Source: Morchella semilibera (taxonomy: Eukaryota; Ascomycota; Pezizomycetes; Pezizales; Morchellaceae). From it: a stretch of 64,000 nucleotides of DNA. The notes beneath the pieces are model-generated. The model worked only from the letters and a program-made list of their open reading frames with translations, did no database searches and was not told the origin of the DNA. The translations under genes were made by a program, and so were the position numbers. Positions 24,623-36,910 of this stretch are shown here, piece after piece. The first letter of the stretch is position 1, and every line of letters begins with the position of its first letter. The stretch lies in the NCBI GenBank assembly GCA_009192285.1, contig WBVU01000005.1:3118731-3182730 (forward strand), written 5' to 3'.

Positions 24623-27400
24623 GGCAAGAGAGAAGAAAGAAGAGGGAAGAAGGCAAAAGGCACCAGCGGAAGAGTGTAAAATGCGAGCTGTGCAGCAAAA
24701 AGAGGATGAGGTTGGTTGTGTTGTCGCAGAAACGCGAGCGATGGGGCTGAGACGATGACAAACCAGGGAACGCGTTGAATGGTTATAAAGTGGCTGAGGG
24801 TCGCGATCAGGGGCGTTCAAGCCACAAATGGTTCATACTTTTCTTGATATCATTGGCTGTATCATCCGACGACTCCCTCGTGGTTATTGAGCCCGCATAT
24901 GTACTCTATCATCATAGTCCTGAGGCAGGCACAAACCTCCCAAGTACATGTAGGTACAAGTACTCCTCAATCACCTGTTTATTCTGCACCCCGCAGTCCC
25001 AACCTGTACTTTACTCTATCATCATGATCACCATTCTCTCTCCGACATTTATCTACATTTTTCAAACGATAAACACGTAGCTCCTACCCCACACCTGCCA
25101 AGTGATTCTGCATGTTACCGACAGCCATCGAAGATTTGAATCCGGGAGGGTGCTTAAGATCGAACTGTCAGCCTGCTCAGGCTGCTCCACGCTACTACTT
25201 AAAACTTCCTACTATTCTACGTAGGTACACGTGCACGGAACAAAGAATTTTCTATTTGCACCCCACCCCCACCCCACAAAACTACACCAACCCCAGCCCT
25301 GTCTTCCCCCCCCGCAGCTCGCTAAAGTCTAACAATTGTGATCCGTGTTTAAATTTGCTTGGCGTAATTCGCAGGTTTAATTCGATTCCTTTATGGAGTC
25401 GTTTCCAGGGTGGGCATGACGGGTAACGATGATTCGGTAGACAAGCGTAGAAAGTGTGAGAGTTCACGACTTACCTACATGTACCTACCCTTCGATTAAT
25501 TGGAGCCCTTCTTCATTTGGTCTAGCTTCCCTATCGTCGCCCTCGAGTGATTCTCGATGACGCATGCCCACTGCTTTCAAGTCGCATCAACATCACATTT
25601 TCTTGCCCCGGAACTGAGTAGATTCATAGCTAGCTGTTGGATATCTACTGGTTGCTTTACGGTAAAAACCCAGTCCCGGAATAGTTACCAAGATGTCCCA
25701 CTCTTGAAACTGATCTCAGATGTATTCCCGAACGATGGCTTGCAGACAGTCAGTTAATAGCTCCCGTCAAAAACTTGAATCCAGGGTGCAAGCCCGGGTA
25801 GTTGATAGGTACAAGTCCGAAACCGATGATGAACTGGACTGTACAGAGAGAGAGGTAGACAACAGGCTAGTAGGTAAGCAGGTATATATAGATCGAGGAG
25901 CCCCCCTTTGGCGTGGCTCTCCGACCACAGGACCCCTATTTCCTCCTATTCTGCGCGCCTTACCTTTGGGGAGTATTGCGTGCGCACTGCGAAAAAGATA
26001 GGTAAAACCATCCATAAACCGATGTCGTGGTACCGTTCCCATACCATTTCGTGGCGGGCGTCAACCCACTCCCAACGTATCCCATCTGATACTCCCCATT
26101 CCCCCATGCTTCATACATACATACTAATCTTGAAGACGACACCTATCAGGGGTGACCTGCTGGCAGAGCTAGTGACAATCTACAAGTCAAAGCGGCAGAT
26201 CGAAGGGCACTTCGAGATCTACGCAATAACACCGCCATGCGTGACTTGACAAGAACCATTCGCCGAGGTAGAACAAGGCTGTGAGTTTTCCTCTGCTGGA
26301 TGAGCCCGATGTTTCATGTTAAAAAGGGTGGTTAAGACCGAGTTTTAGGAGACGGCAGTCGGATAAAACGAGCCATCCACGCCACACCAAAATCAGAGAA
26401 TGGGCACGTAGGAAAGTTTGCCTGCAAGCAAGGCGCTCTACTATACTGCCTTGAGCAGCTTTATGGACCATATCGACTGCTATCCGGCAGGGCATCATAG
26501 CTTAAATGAGTGGTCTGATTTTCAAATTCCATTGGTCAGGCATAATGGCCATATGAATCAATCAGAAGGTTCTTATCCACTTTCTCCACCGTCACCTGAT
26601 CAGGGACCACAATAAGCAAGACTCCAGCCAGCCAATATCTATATTCCAATCGTCAACTGCTATATATATATACCCAATACCCCATCACTATCAACCCAGA
26701 CCCTTTCACTGGGTTTTGCGCACCTTATATTCTCCAGCCGCCCCATTTGCCCCTTCCAGTAAATGGCCTAAGTTTACACTGAAAGAAAAACCCCACGGCG
26801 AACCAGCTAACAAATAAAAAAAGGCTAATGCATATATATAAGCGCCACCAAACCAACGCCCTTCCCTCAAAATAATAGTAAAAAGATATATATATAAAAA
26901 AAAGAAATCATGCAAAGTTTCCTGGGTCTTCGTTCCAATAGCAAAAGAGCAAGCCTCCCAAACATCCAACTCATTAACCCCGGGTATTAAAATCATAACA
27001 AAGTGTCCTCGAGGGGGATAGAAGTAAAAACAAGACTAGAGTCATTTACAAGAATAGCATGAGGGGAAGGGCATTATAGAAGGAAAGTGATCATAATGTA
27101 AAATATACAATGCGCCCAAGTAAGCCTCTAAAGACCGGAACATGAAAAATGCAAACCCAGATAAATGATGGTGTCGAAGGGTATAAACAAAAATGACAGG
27201 CATAAAAATCGATTGCCAAAAAGGAATGGAAAGGGGCCGCTCTATAGAGCCAGAGCTCCCTATAATCAATGTATAGTCAAAGTTACCAACAAAAAAAAGA
27301 ACTCCGCCACCCATGCTAAATGCATTTCGCCCGTCGAACTATAAAAAGCCCACCTACGGGAATGAACAAAAAAAAAAGGAAATATGAATATTAAAGACCG
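24143..27400. other. Long intergenic region
   Basis: This starts with the nucleoporin promoter region, which includes a 35-base A run (24586-24620). The remainder, to the 3' end of the serine-rich gene, has only short, unconvincing frames and an AT dinucleotide run near 26662. Confidence 0.45.
24586..24620. repeat. Poly-A tract
   Basis: An uninterrupted A run of about 35 bases, upstream of the nucleoporin gene. There is no adjacent retroposed sequence or target duplication that I can see, so it is treated as a homopolymer. Confidence 0.85.
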
Positions 27401-30349
27401 TTAGCTCGCCGCGAGTATCGCCGCGACCACACCGCCAACAACAGCGCCAACAGCTATCACGACGCCAACTATCGCAGCAATTTTTTTCTCAGGTTTTCCG
27501 ACACCTTTAATCTCTCCATTACTCCATGAATCGACCATAGCATCGAAGGATCCGATGGCCACAAGCAAAAGTAATGGCGGAAAGAGGATACAAAGAGCTA
27601 AGATGATTCTGCCAAGTCTCCTCTCCTGCATTCTGTAAACTCTACTATGAGGCTCGTTCCGCATAGCTTCGGGGTCGTCGTTTGGGATATCTGTCCAGGA
27701 ATCGCTGATTCTCCTTGGATCATAGAGTCTCGGTGTCATACTCCTGCGTAGGTCTTTGGGCCTCCTAGGTAGTCTGGTACCGTAAAGTGACAACCAGCCA
27801 CGAGAGCCCTTCTTACGGGGAACATTGATGGTACTGTCTTGAAGTGGGGGCACGAAATTCACTTCATCGATCCCACTCATACGAACTTGCTTGCGCGCAT
27901 CAACTCCCAACCTATCGTTGCTCATCGTATCACTACCACCTGCCAAGCTACTCCCTGCGAGTCGCCTGCCGGTGCCGCCGGGGGTCCCAGTGACAAGCAT
28001 ATCCATTTCGATTCCATGATGATCTCCCATAGAAATATCTTGTCTTCGTCCTCCTTTATGGACTGGTGTTTGTTCGGGGCTTCTCAGCATAGGACGAATT
28101 GGGGTTGCGTCGTTTGGAGAGTAAGGACTCGATTCAAAGGGGCTACCAGGCGTATCGGGACCATACTCGGGGAAACGCGGGGACCGTGGGGAACAATCTC
28201 TTGAGTCCACAGCCTGATCACCTCCCATCATCCTTATGTAAAAAGAGCTACTTGAATCTCGTGTAAGGGCATTTTTAGGCATGGCAATAGGAGATGAACC
28301 GTACTGGCCAGCAAATGGCATAGCACCCGCATTGCTAGTATTGATAGATGACAGGGGTGAGAAGGTCGAGCGGGTTGGAGTAGTAAGAGCATTGCGATTT
28401 GGAAATCCGTCACTTGGGTAAAAATACTGAGGAACTAGGATAGGGGTCTCATCGGATGTTTGACGCATACGATAGACACTAAGAACGTTAGCATAAAGGT
28501 AGGGTTTGTTTCTTGCAAGGGGTTTTTGTCTGTGGTTAAACTTACAATTCATACCTAGGGTCTCCTTCGTGAACCAGTACGCCTTTAGGAACCTCCTGTG
28601 ACTTCAACTTCCGCCTTGCACCAAAACCACCGATACCTGGCAACAATCTTTTCCCGTCGCTATCGCCATTATCACTGCTGTGCTCGCTACCATCGCTGCG
28701 AATAAACTTACTCGCGTCACTTATTGTATGATGATGCCCAGCTCCTTGGTATCCACCGTGAGACTCGCCATCTTTACTCCCAGTCGCACTTGTGCTAGCA
28801 GAAGGCACTGCCTTTCCTTTGCCCTTCTCCTCTTTTGTGAACTTCCTCTCGGATGTAATAACATCCATCTCTTCATCACTGAAATCCTTATCAAATCTTG
28901 TTGATGCCGCCCCATCTGCTGTGATAATCATGGCGAATCCGCTAGCTCCACTCCCGGCCGAGATCTTACTCAATCTTTTTAGCTCCCTATTAACCGCTTC
29001 ATCAAATTGAGGGCTTCCTGATCTTCCAAGTCCGGACGACAGGCTACGCATCCCTGGTGAAAAGTAAGAGTTCGATGATGCATTCCTACTCATTACTGGC
29101 CTGCTCATATGGCTGCCTCGCTCATCCGTCAAAGCCGTTTTGTTGGATCCATTTCTCGAGGGTGCGCTTGGGTCGCTTTGATTCATGTAATTTAGTACAC
29201 TACTGCTCGCCTTTCCACTCCCTGCGTAGACACCTGATTCGATAGAGTACATAGGACTGTTTGGGCCCGACAACCCTGTGTATGTCCCATTGCCGAAGCC
29301 ACTCCCGTCCCCAATATGAAACCCTTCAAAACCAAACGACATTGATTCCTCGACGTATCTACGCTCCTGACTTCCTGCTGATTCTATCGTAGTGGCTGTT
29401 TGTCGGCGTTGTATAGATGATGGTTGTGGAACTACTTGAAGGCGATTTAATGGCGGGAGGTAGCTGTGTTTTTCAACTCCCGAACCTAACATTTGAGATC
29501 CCGTCCCCTCTTCCTCCTCTTCATTCACTTTTTGCTTTACAAGCTCAGATGAGCGATTGTACCTACCGTACAGGTCGCTGCTACCCTGTTCTTTCTTTGA
29601 CGACCCCTCAAGAAGATTTCTGTGCTTGATGGAATTACCTATCGTTAAATTTGGATGCGGGAGAATCTCCACCCTCACTTCACCCCCACTGATAAGCCCC
29701 CGTCTGAACTCCCTCCAATATTGAATTGACTGGTTGGACGAATTTGGCCAGTGGATTGTGTTGCATAGAAACTTGGTCTGTTCAGCGGCATTGGGCTATT
29801 TTCCTTCAAAGGCGTTGGTTGATGATTGTTGGTAGTATCACGTTGTATAGTGTCGTCTGTGGCATTCGTAGTGCGAGATAAATCAGATTCACCACGCTTG
29901 TGGCCAACCTTGAAAACCCTAGTAATTCTTTGCTTAAGTGATGCAGGAGGTGTTGATTCCTCCGGGTGCCCAAGCCCCATCCTATAATGTGCCGGGAGCC
30001 CAACTGGTAACGGAACCTCTGGTGATACCGGTGATGGACCCAACACTACAGAACTCGGAGGTGAAGGGGGGGTCTCCTGCCGACCAGGCAGCCTTGGACG
30101 ATTGGTGGGAGTCTTGACAACGAGTTCGACTTTTGTAGCTGGAGCAATGGCAGTGTCGATATCGGGTAATGGCTGCTGCTGCTGACGTTGGTAGTGGTGG
30201 TGTTGGTCAACTAATGCCTGCTTCTCATTCCGCCGAGCTGCGGCGGGCGAGGACGGGGTAGCAGTTTCCACGGGAGAGGGAGGAGGTGATGACACCTCTG
30301 ACCGAGACGAAGGATTGGACACCATTGTGGGACGAACAATGGACGCCAT
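27401..30349 (-). CDS. Serine/proline-rich protein with two C-terminal membrane helices
   Basis: Three exons, 30349-29684, 29624-28546 and 28478-27401, give 940 residues. The first intron (59 nt, GTGAAG..AAG) explains an apparent frame change, and the second joins DPRYE to FVYRMRQTSDETP. Most of the protein is Ser/Pro/Gly-rich and probably disordered, with a polar His/Gln run near residues 50-60. The C-terminal part is conserved-looking: GWLSLYGTRLPRRPKDLRRS, PRLYDPRRISDSWTDIPNDD, RVYRMQERRLGRIILALCIL, running into a hydrophobic helix, a short loop and a second Ala/Val/Gly helix ending the protein. That suggests a cytosolic disordered domain anchored by a hairpin or two-pass tail. I do not recognise a named family; I infer membrane anchoring only. 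Confidence 0.82.
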
Positions 30350-33300
30350 AGCTAAATTAATCTTTCCCTTTCTTCCTGTCTTTTCTAATTGATGTGTTAC
30401 AGCCTCGTGGGAATGCTGTTTTGGCTTTGCTGTTTACACGAGACGAGGACACATCAATTAATCAATGGAATTTCCGATTTATATATCTGAAGCTGTTCTG
30501 CTAGCTGATGCTGCCTTGTCTTAATTGCAGGTAGAGTAGCTATTGGTGGCTGATGTTGATGCTGATGTGGATGCTGATAATAAGAATAAGCCACTGCCCG
30601 TTCACCTGTAGATCCCTATGCTATGTATGTAATACGGGAAGGGAGATGGCAGCAAAGAAAGGGAAATGCAGGAACCAAACCAGATGAAATCGCCACCCAG
30701 ACAACAAACAAATTTGCGAATTGTGTTTATGCGGGAAGCAAAGGCATTGTCGGACTGGAAGGCGGGGTGGGAGGAGGGGGGGGGGTTATTCTGATTTGGC
30801 TTACTGACGATTTGGTTAGGTTTTGGTATCGCCGGTGCAGAACGAGCGAAGGATAAAGTAAGATCGAAACACTACGAAACGAAACGAAGGAAGGAGTATG
30901 CGGCGTGGTGTGTATGAGCTGAGAAACGACGGGAGGAGAAAATAGAAAAGAAAGAACAAGACTGTAAAAAAGAGAGACAGTGGTTCGGATGAGAGGGATG
31001 ACGAAAGGAAAAGGGAAAGGGACCGTGGATGTGTGTGTGTGTAGTGAGCGAGTGTGAGTGAGAGTCAAGTGAGCGAGGAATGTTTCGAGCAACCTGAAGG
31101 ATGGGATGGTGTCGACTCTGAGCCACTAAACCCGAGTTTGGAATCCTAGCACACAAGTAGTCTTTCAATAAACGGGAGTGGACCCCCCCTGTCCCTGGCA
31201 TGACATCCACTACTCCAGCAGCTGAATGGTCCAACACAACCAACAAATAGGACTTTCCCCGAACCTTGCAGTTCAACACTGTCTTCTGTTTGGAGCCTCA
31301 TTCTGCTCATGATCTTGATTGCGATCTGGGAACGCGTAATATTTTTGTTTTCTAAAGTACATACACACTTGCCACTCGTGATCAGAAACTTCACCGAACC
31401 GGATAAACTTGTGAGCTGAGATCTCGATCCTTAACGGGTATCATAAGGGGCATCCCGGAATGGAATTCTCCATGAGTACATGTAATTACTTTATTATGCA
31501 AGTGCGCACATCTGAACCTTTTAGTCTATGTACGCTAACGGGCCACTTAGTACGGAGTCTGATATAAAAAAAAAACTCGCGTACTTATATAACCGCCACT
31601 TTCGCCAACGGTTATTTCGCAGACAGTACCACTATTCTGCTCGCTATCTCTCTCCCTTTGGTACTCACTTCATCCCCTTCTGTCTTCCCGTTATTTGGCC
31701 GTAACAGTAACAGCAGCACCATGTACCATCCTTTATTTATCCCCCTGCACCCTGCACCCTGCAACAACCTCCCTCCCTCCCTCCCTTCCCACTTCTTCGG
31801 GCTCTGCATGACGCAAGGCACCGAAACAATGGGAAACTCACGTCACTAATAGCCAAAATTAGTCGAAGACTGCCAATGACCAGGAAAGTTGAAAAACTGT
31901 GCCTTGCGTGATGACAGCTACAGACGTAGGTACGCGAATTGAGACGCTATGCCGTTTCATTCTGTCCGGACAGATCTATGATGAAGCGAGGGGGTACATA
32001 CATGTAGGCATGGCATGCCCCCCCCCCCCCAAAGCGCAGGTACCATCACGATCACATCTATCAAGCAAAGCGCAGTAAGGTAATACAAAATCCGTCCCAT
32101 GTGCCGCATCCGGCGCAAAACCTCATAGCAGCAACAACAAAATTTAGTATCAAACCTCTTTAACCACCACCTACATTCCCTTCCGGCCGGAGAATTTAGA
32201 CGACTACGGGATAACCGAGTTTCTGGGAGAAACTGGGGGAAGAGTTGGAGGTGGTGGAGGCATGTAAAGTATGAAGGAGATGTGTATCAGGAAACCAACA
32301 ACCTGAAAGGCTTGGAGTTCAATAAGCGGCCCGAGCACTCTACGACATTACTGCCGGTATTGTGCCCCCAAATTAATCCTTGTAATTAACGAAGGTTGAA
32401 CCGGCCCCTCGGGAATTCTCGTCTATGTATGATGCTTTTCTCTAGAATAGAGTAGACAACCACTCTAAATAAAATCGCTCATTGTACGTTTCCAACCCGT
32501 GGATTGCGGCGGGGGTGGCATGACTAGGAAATCAAGCGCTCATGTGGGATGCCTTTGAAGACTCGTCTGAGGTTACAAGCCTATATGATACACATGTATG
32601 TGCTGGAAGACAATTCAAAGCGTATGGTAGTTAGACATCTCTAATTTTACAAGTCTCTAATCATCAATTTCATAGCGCTGTAGGCACCCGCTAGTACCCG
32701 CGCGCTCGATAGTGGGGTAACTTTTAAACAGCACAATTGACCTCCCTGGGACTCCGAAAAAAAGTCAGACAGAGACTCTCCCACTTTGTTCCACTTTACT
32801 ATCAGTATTCTGAGGTAATAGCCGCGCCAGGTTGTCCCACTTAGGATTGCCTACTGGTTACCAGTCTCCGGAGCTAGATGGTTAGAGGTTGTTGCGTACA
32901 AAAGCTTACTTCTACCTCTGTGTCTGATTTGGACGTCACGCGCAGGGTGATTTTTTCTTTCTTTCTTTGGTTTTTTTGGATTATTTCTTCCGGTTAACCA
33001 GACCCCACAGGTACGTTCGGCATGGATAACCAAAAAGAATAGCGGGACATGCACGGTTTGGATGAAGCGATTGATAACAGCTGAAGGGGGGAACAGGGTT
33101 CTGTCTTTTTACTTATACTTCCCTGACTGGGTAAGGGGAGTCACAAGACTACATGTACTTGATTGTTGTGCCCGAATATTTCCGGAAACCCGATGGCTAT
33201 TGCGGGTTTATATTTTAATTCGAGGGATATTGTTAGGGTCTGTTGCTCATGATGAGAGCTCAGAATCTCAGAACTTGCCAGTTGGAGTTTGCATAATGAT

Positions 33301-34727
33301 CACTTATCGGCAGCCTAAGCAAGCAAAAACCAAATCTATCCTCCCGAAGCAAACCTAAACCTATCCCCGGTTTTCCCTCCATCCGGGGAGCTCTCGGAGT
33401 TCGGTTATCCGTAGGGAAGCGTTCAGATAAGGAGCCTTGTTTTTTTTTTGGGGGGGGGTCAATACGAATACTAGGTTAGGAAGTCGTGGCCGGCCGTTAA
33501 TTACCAACCTAGCTAGTCCAATCACCTTACGCCATACGGGTATCTAAATCAAACTGAGACTCAGGTTGGGAATATTCGTATTACATACCTTGCTTCATGC
33601 TCTGTCACTCGATTGAAGAATGTCTGCACTATCGTTGGACCGGAGTGCATTGATAGGGGTATTTCCGGGGATGTTTTTACCCAGAATTATATACTATTTA
33701 ACGGCTTTATGGGAAACTTCCCCTTAATTACTACCATGGTATTTAGCTCCAAATTTTAAATCAGTTCAGTTATAAATTAAATACAAAACTCAGTCCAGCA
33801 AAGAGGGAATATCAGTGGCACCTGGAACTCTCGCATCCTACCTCACGTGTACATAAGTACATGTGCGGGGAAGGGAAAACTTCTGCGCCCTGCTTTATTT
33901 TATTTTTTACGAGGCCGGGCCCTCCATGAACGGATATTAGCGAAGATGTCCGTGCACTGTTTTTGGGATTTCCTTTTTTCCCCTGCATGTTGCTGGGGGC
34001 CACGTGTCAGTGTCAGTGTCAGTAACGAAATTATTATTACCGACTCTTTTTTTGTCAGGCCTGTCGGGCTTTGTGAGGCGATCTTCTGGTGATGGAACAT
34101 ACATGTATATTGTTGTTAATCATAGTGTGTCACTCGGACGCGTTAGATGAGCTTTCAACTCGTTGCCAAGCCCCATTTCAAAGAGACATCGCGTTGGGCA
34201 GGTTGTGGTACCTTCTGACGCCACTTACATCGCTTTCGCTTTTTCCGTCATGATTACCCTCCGCAATTAAACACTTCGTACGCACCTCCGGCACTTTTTC
34301 GAAAACACTCGGACACTTGAAAAAAATAGGGAGACTTCTCTTCGAAGTAAGCCTTCCTCCCTCTCTCAACACATAGACTGGTTGCTCTTCTCTCTTCAAA
34401 GAAAGTTGACTATCGATATTGACGTGTGGAGGGACGAATATTGATCCACAAGGTACCTACATGTACGTATATAGGCGCCATTATCTAGGCTTCTCTATAA
34501 GCTGACACCTTTGGGTCCACCCAGGCTAAAATAGGCCAGGCCAGGCCAGGCCGGGCCGGGTTGTGAGAGAAATGGAGAAATGGTTGATATTACTATTGTG
34601 ACTTTATCTACAATAGAATGAATAACCTATTCAAAGAGGCCTATCTAGGACATAAAGCCAACCGGGACCAACGGGAAGTAGAACAACGCTCCGACAATCC
34701 AAGGATCGATAGGCCATTATACACTGA
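30350..34727. other. Long intergenic region, gene-poor
   Basis: The first ~500 bases are the promoter side of the serine-rich gene. The rest is AT-rich and scattered with TACATGTA palindromes. Open frames such as 33062-33358 lack any family resemblance and are not called. Confidence 0.45.
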
Positions 34728-35215
34728 CTAACTCACCTGAACTACCACGGGGGGCCATTCAGTAAGCCTGTTTAACTCGAGATAACCCACAGATCTACCC
34801 CAAATCATACGAGGTGTATCTTTATACCTATGAGCACACATGGGTTCGTCTACCGTTTTTATTGCTTCTTCAAAGAGCACATGCCTCATCTTTTGGAAAC
34901 ACTCTACCTCGAAAAACATAGACTTCATGATCAGTGGGCTGTCATCCCCAGTGCCGGCATCGTCAAGTACAAAGGCTTGCATAATAAGTCCATAAGTACC
35001 TATCAACCCAACGAAGCCCGATTATTTTAAGAAACCCGGTACTATTCCAAACCGTTTGCATACAAATAAACCCTTGGGTCTATGGTGCTATCGATATCAT
35101 TGGTAATCCGCAAAATCATCCTCCGACATCTTTCCCAGTCCAGATCGCCTAACAACACCCAAAAGTGTCTGGACCATCTAGGAATAGTAACATACCGCCT
35201 CGATAAGTCGGTCAT
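34728..35215 (-). CDS. Orphan protein, two exons
   Basis: Exon 35215-35053 begins MTDLSRRYVTIPRWSRHFWV and joins exon 34999-34728 through a 53-nt intron (GTTTGG..GATAG) that keeps frame as DPRVYLYANG-TYGLIMQAF. The protein is 144 residues. The composition is balanced and looks folded (SMFFEVECFQKMRHVLFEEA, DTPRMIWGRSVGYLELNRLT). The 3' end is uncertain: the last codons before the stop at 34728 coincide with a good donor (CAG|GTGAGT), so a further exon may exist. There is no signal peptide. I recognise no family. It lies alone in gene-poor AT-rich DNA. Confidence 0.5.
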
Positions 35216-36043
35216 ACCCTAATTTATGGGGAGACTGATATCGATTCACGGATCTGCTGGCATTTTAAGCTATGGAGTTGGTACAAACGTTATCAACCTT
35301 GTGAAAACTTCAGGGATACCAAAAAGTGCGGTTTTAGTATCTTTTAGAGCGCCGGGAAGTACTTTGGTATCAACTCCTTTTTTCACTCCCGTTTCGCGAT
35401 TATGGATTTACGATGAAAACAGTTTGTATGTGAGGAGATATAGATGACGATAAACAGCCAGGTATAATAAAATATTGTGGTATCAGCTGGAAATATATAG
35501 ATACAACAGATTTATCCACTGCTAGCTCTTCGAACTTCGAACGGAAAGCACGCGGGCATATATAATACATCGCGTTATTATACCATAGCTACTAGTAGTA
35601 CCGGTGGAATAGTATACATTAGAAAGTGCAGGCAGAACTAGCGGGCTGGACCTTGTTGATATATAGAAATTTCGAGGAGGATGACTTCAATTAGCCAGCC
35701 AGGGCCTAGCAGGCTTTAACCCAGGCCTTTAGGCCTGTACATTGTATATACCCGTGTTATATGTAGTCCTTAATTTGTATATCTAGATAACTATATAACT
35801 TACAGATAGCTCCTAGCTCAAAGTTGGATCTGTCACGTATCATGTCACGTACCTAAAGAAGAGGGGTTGTAGCAAGGTAAGGTAGGCGCTAGATAACCCG
35901 CACTACATGTATACATGTATATACATCCCCCCTCCAAACCAACTACAACCCCCTGTATAAAGTATAAATAAATAAACAATAACCCCCCCCCCCCACGGTA
36001 CATACATATTTACAGAATGCTTGGAAATTATTTGGACGTGTTG

Positions 36044-36067
36044 GACTACATGTAGCTACATGTAGTC
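36044..36067. repeat. 24-bp perfect palindrome (two TACATGTA units)
   Basis: GACTACATGTAG followed by CTACATGTAGTC forms one continuous perfect palindrome, made of two copies of the TACATGTA octamer. It could form a cruciform or be a dimeric protein-binding site; no function is shown. Confidence 0.8.
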
Positions 36068-36483
36068 TGTTTTCTGTTGGCCAGAGGTTGCTAGGATTGA
36101 TATTCCTTCTCTTTCAAGGTACATGTATACCTCCATGTCAAAAATCCCGGGACAGGTCCCCGTAGCAACTCGCGGTTGCGTTGTCCCCGGACTTTTGAAT
36201 AAGAACTATACATTTCTACATGAACTGGCCTGTCATGTCCTGAACTTTTTCTTTTCCTTTTAAATTTCTTACATCAAGTGCTCAATCAAGAAGGCAATTA
36301 GCCAATATTCCACCAATCAACCTGACCGCATATGATATAAGCATATAAAGACACCAATTAACAGGAACATATACTAGATGTGCATGCCTTACAATACATG
36401 TATATACAAGTTTTGATGCGTTGCCAAGGAGATCAATCTTTCCACAAATGGGGGGCTCATAAACTACAACGACACAAACAAAA

Positions 36484-36565
36484 GCATCGTGGCGTGGCCT
36501 AGTGGTAATACACTGGGCTTCGTCATATGACCACATACAGGTTCAAACCCTGGTGGGAGCAGTGA
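36484..36565 (+). repeat. tRNA-like segment, possible SINE head
   Basis: TGGCCTAGTGG fits the pol III A box and GGTTCAAACCC fits the B box, at tRNA-like spacing. The flanking seven-base arms do not pair and the anticodon stem is poor, so this is not a working tRNA. A decayed tRNA or the head of a tRNA-derived SINE is likely. Confidence 0.45.
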
Positions 36566-36678
36566 TGAGAATGCCCAACATGGTAGCGACGCTCTTGAGG
36601 GATGATACTCATTCACGTAAGTCTTTTGTTGCCGGCTTTTTTATCATTTGACCGCGAGTTGTGTAAATTTTACATGTA

Positions 36679-36910
36679 CAGCCGCGTCCGCAAAGTTTTG
36701 GCACCTTGTAAAAAGATCCTGCGATTACAACAAACAGAATATTTCGGCCCCTTCCTCGAAAGGTAAGGTTGAGAAGGGTTGTGATAGACGGCACCATAGG
36801 GATATGTAACTAGAAATTGTCTTTGCAGTCACTCTTATCTGGTTGTTTATATCACGATTTGAACTCATGAGCTTCGAGGTTGGGGTGCCAAAACTTTGCG
36901 GACGCGGCTG
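36679..36910. mobile_element. MITE, Tc1/mariner-like, 232 bp
   Basis: The terminal inverted repeats are perfect over 31 bp when the flanks are included (36675-36705 and 36884-36914). The ends read TA|CAGCCGCGTCCGC and the mirror GCGGACGCGGCTG|TA, so the element is bounded by TA, the target duplication used by Tc1/mariner transposases. It has no transposase frame inside and therefore depends on an element elsewhere. Identical arms suggest recent activity. Confidence 0.78.

Noticed and set aside
29625-29690. Apparent frameshift in the serine-rich gene
   Set aside because: A 59-nt intron with good ends and a TTTAAC branch site restores frame.
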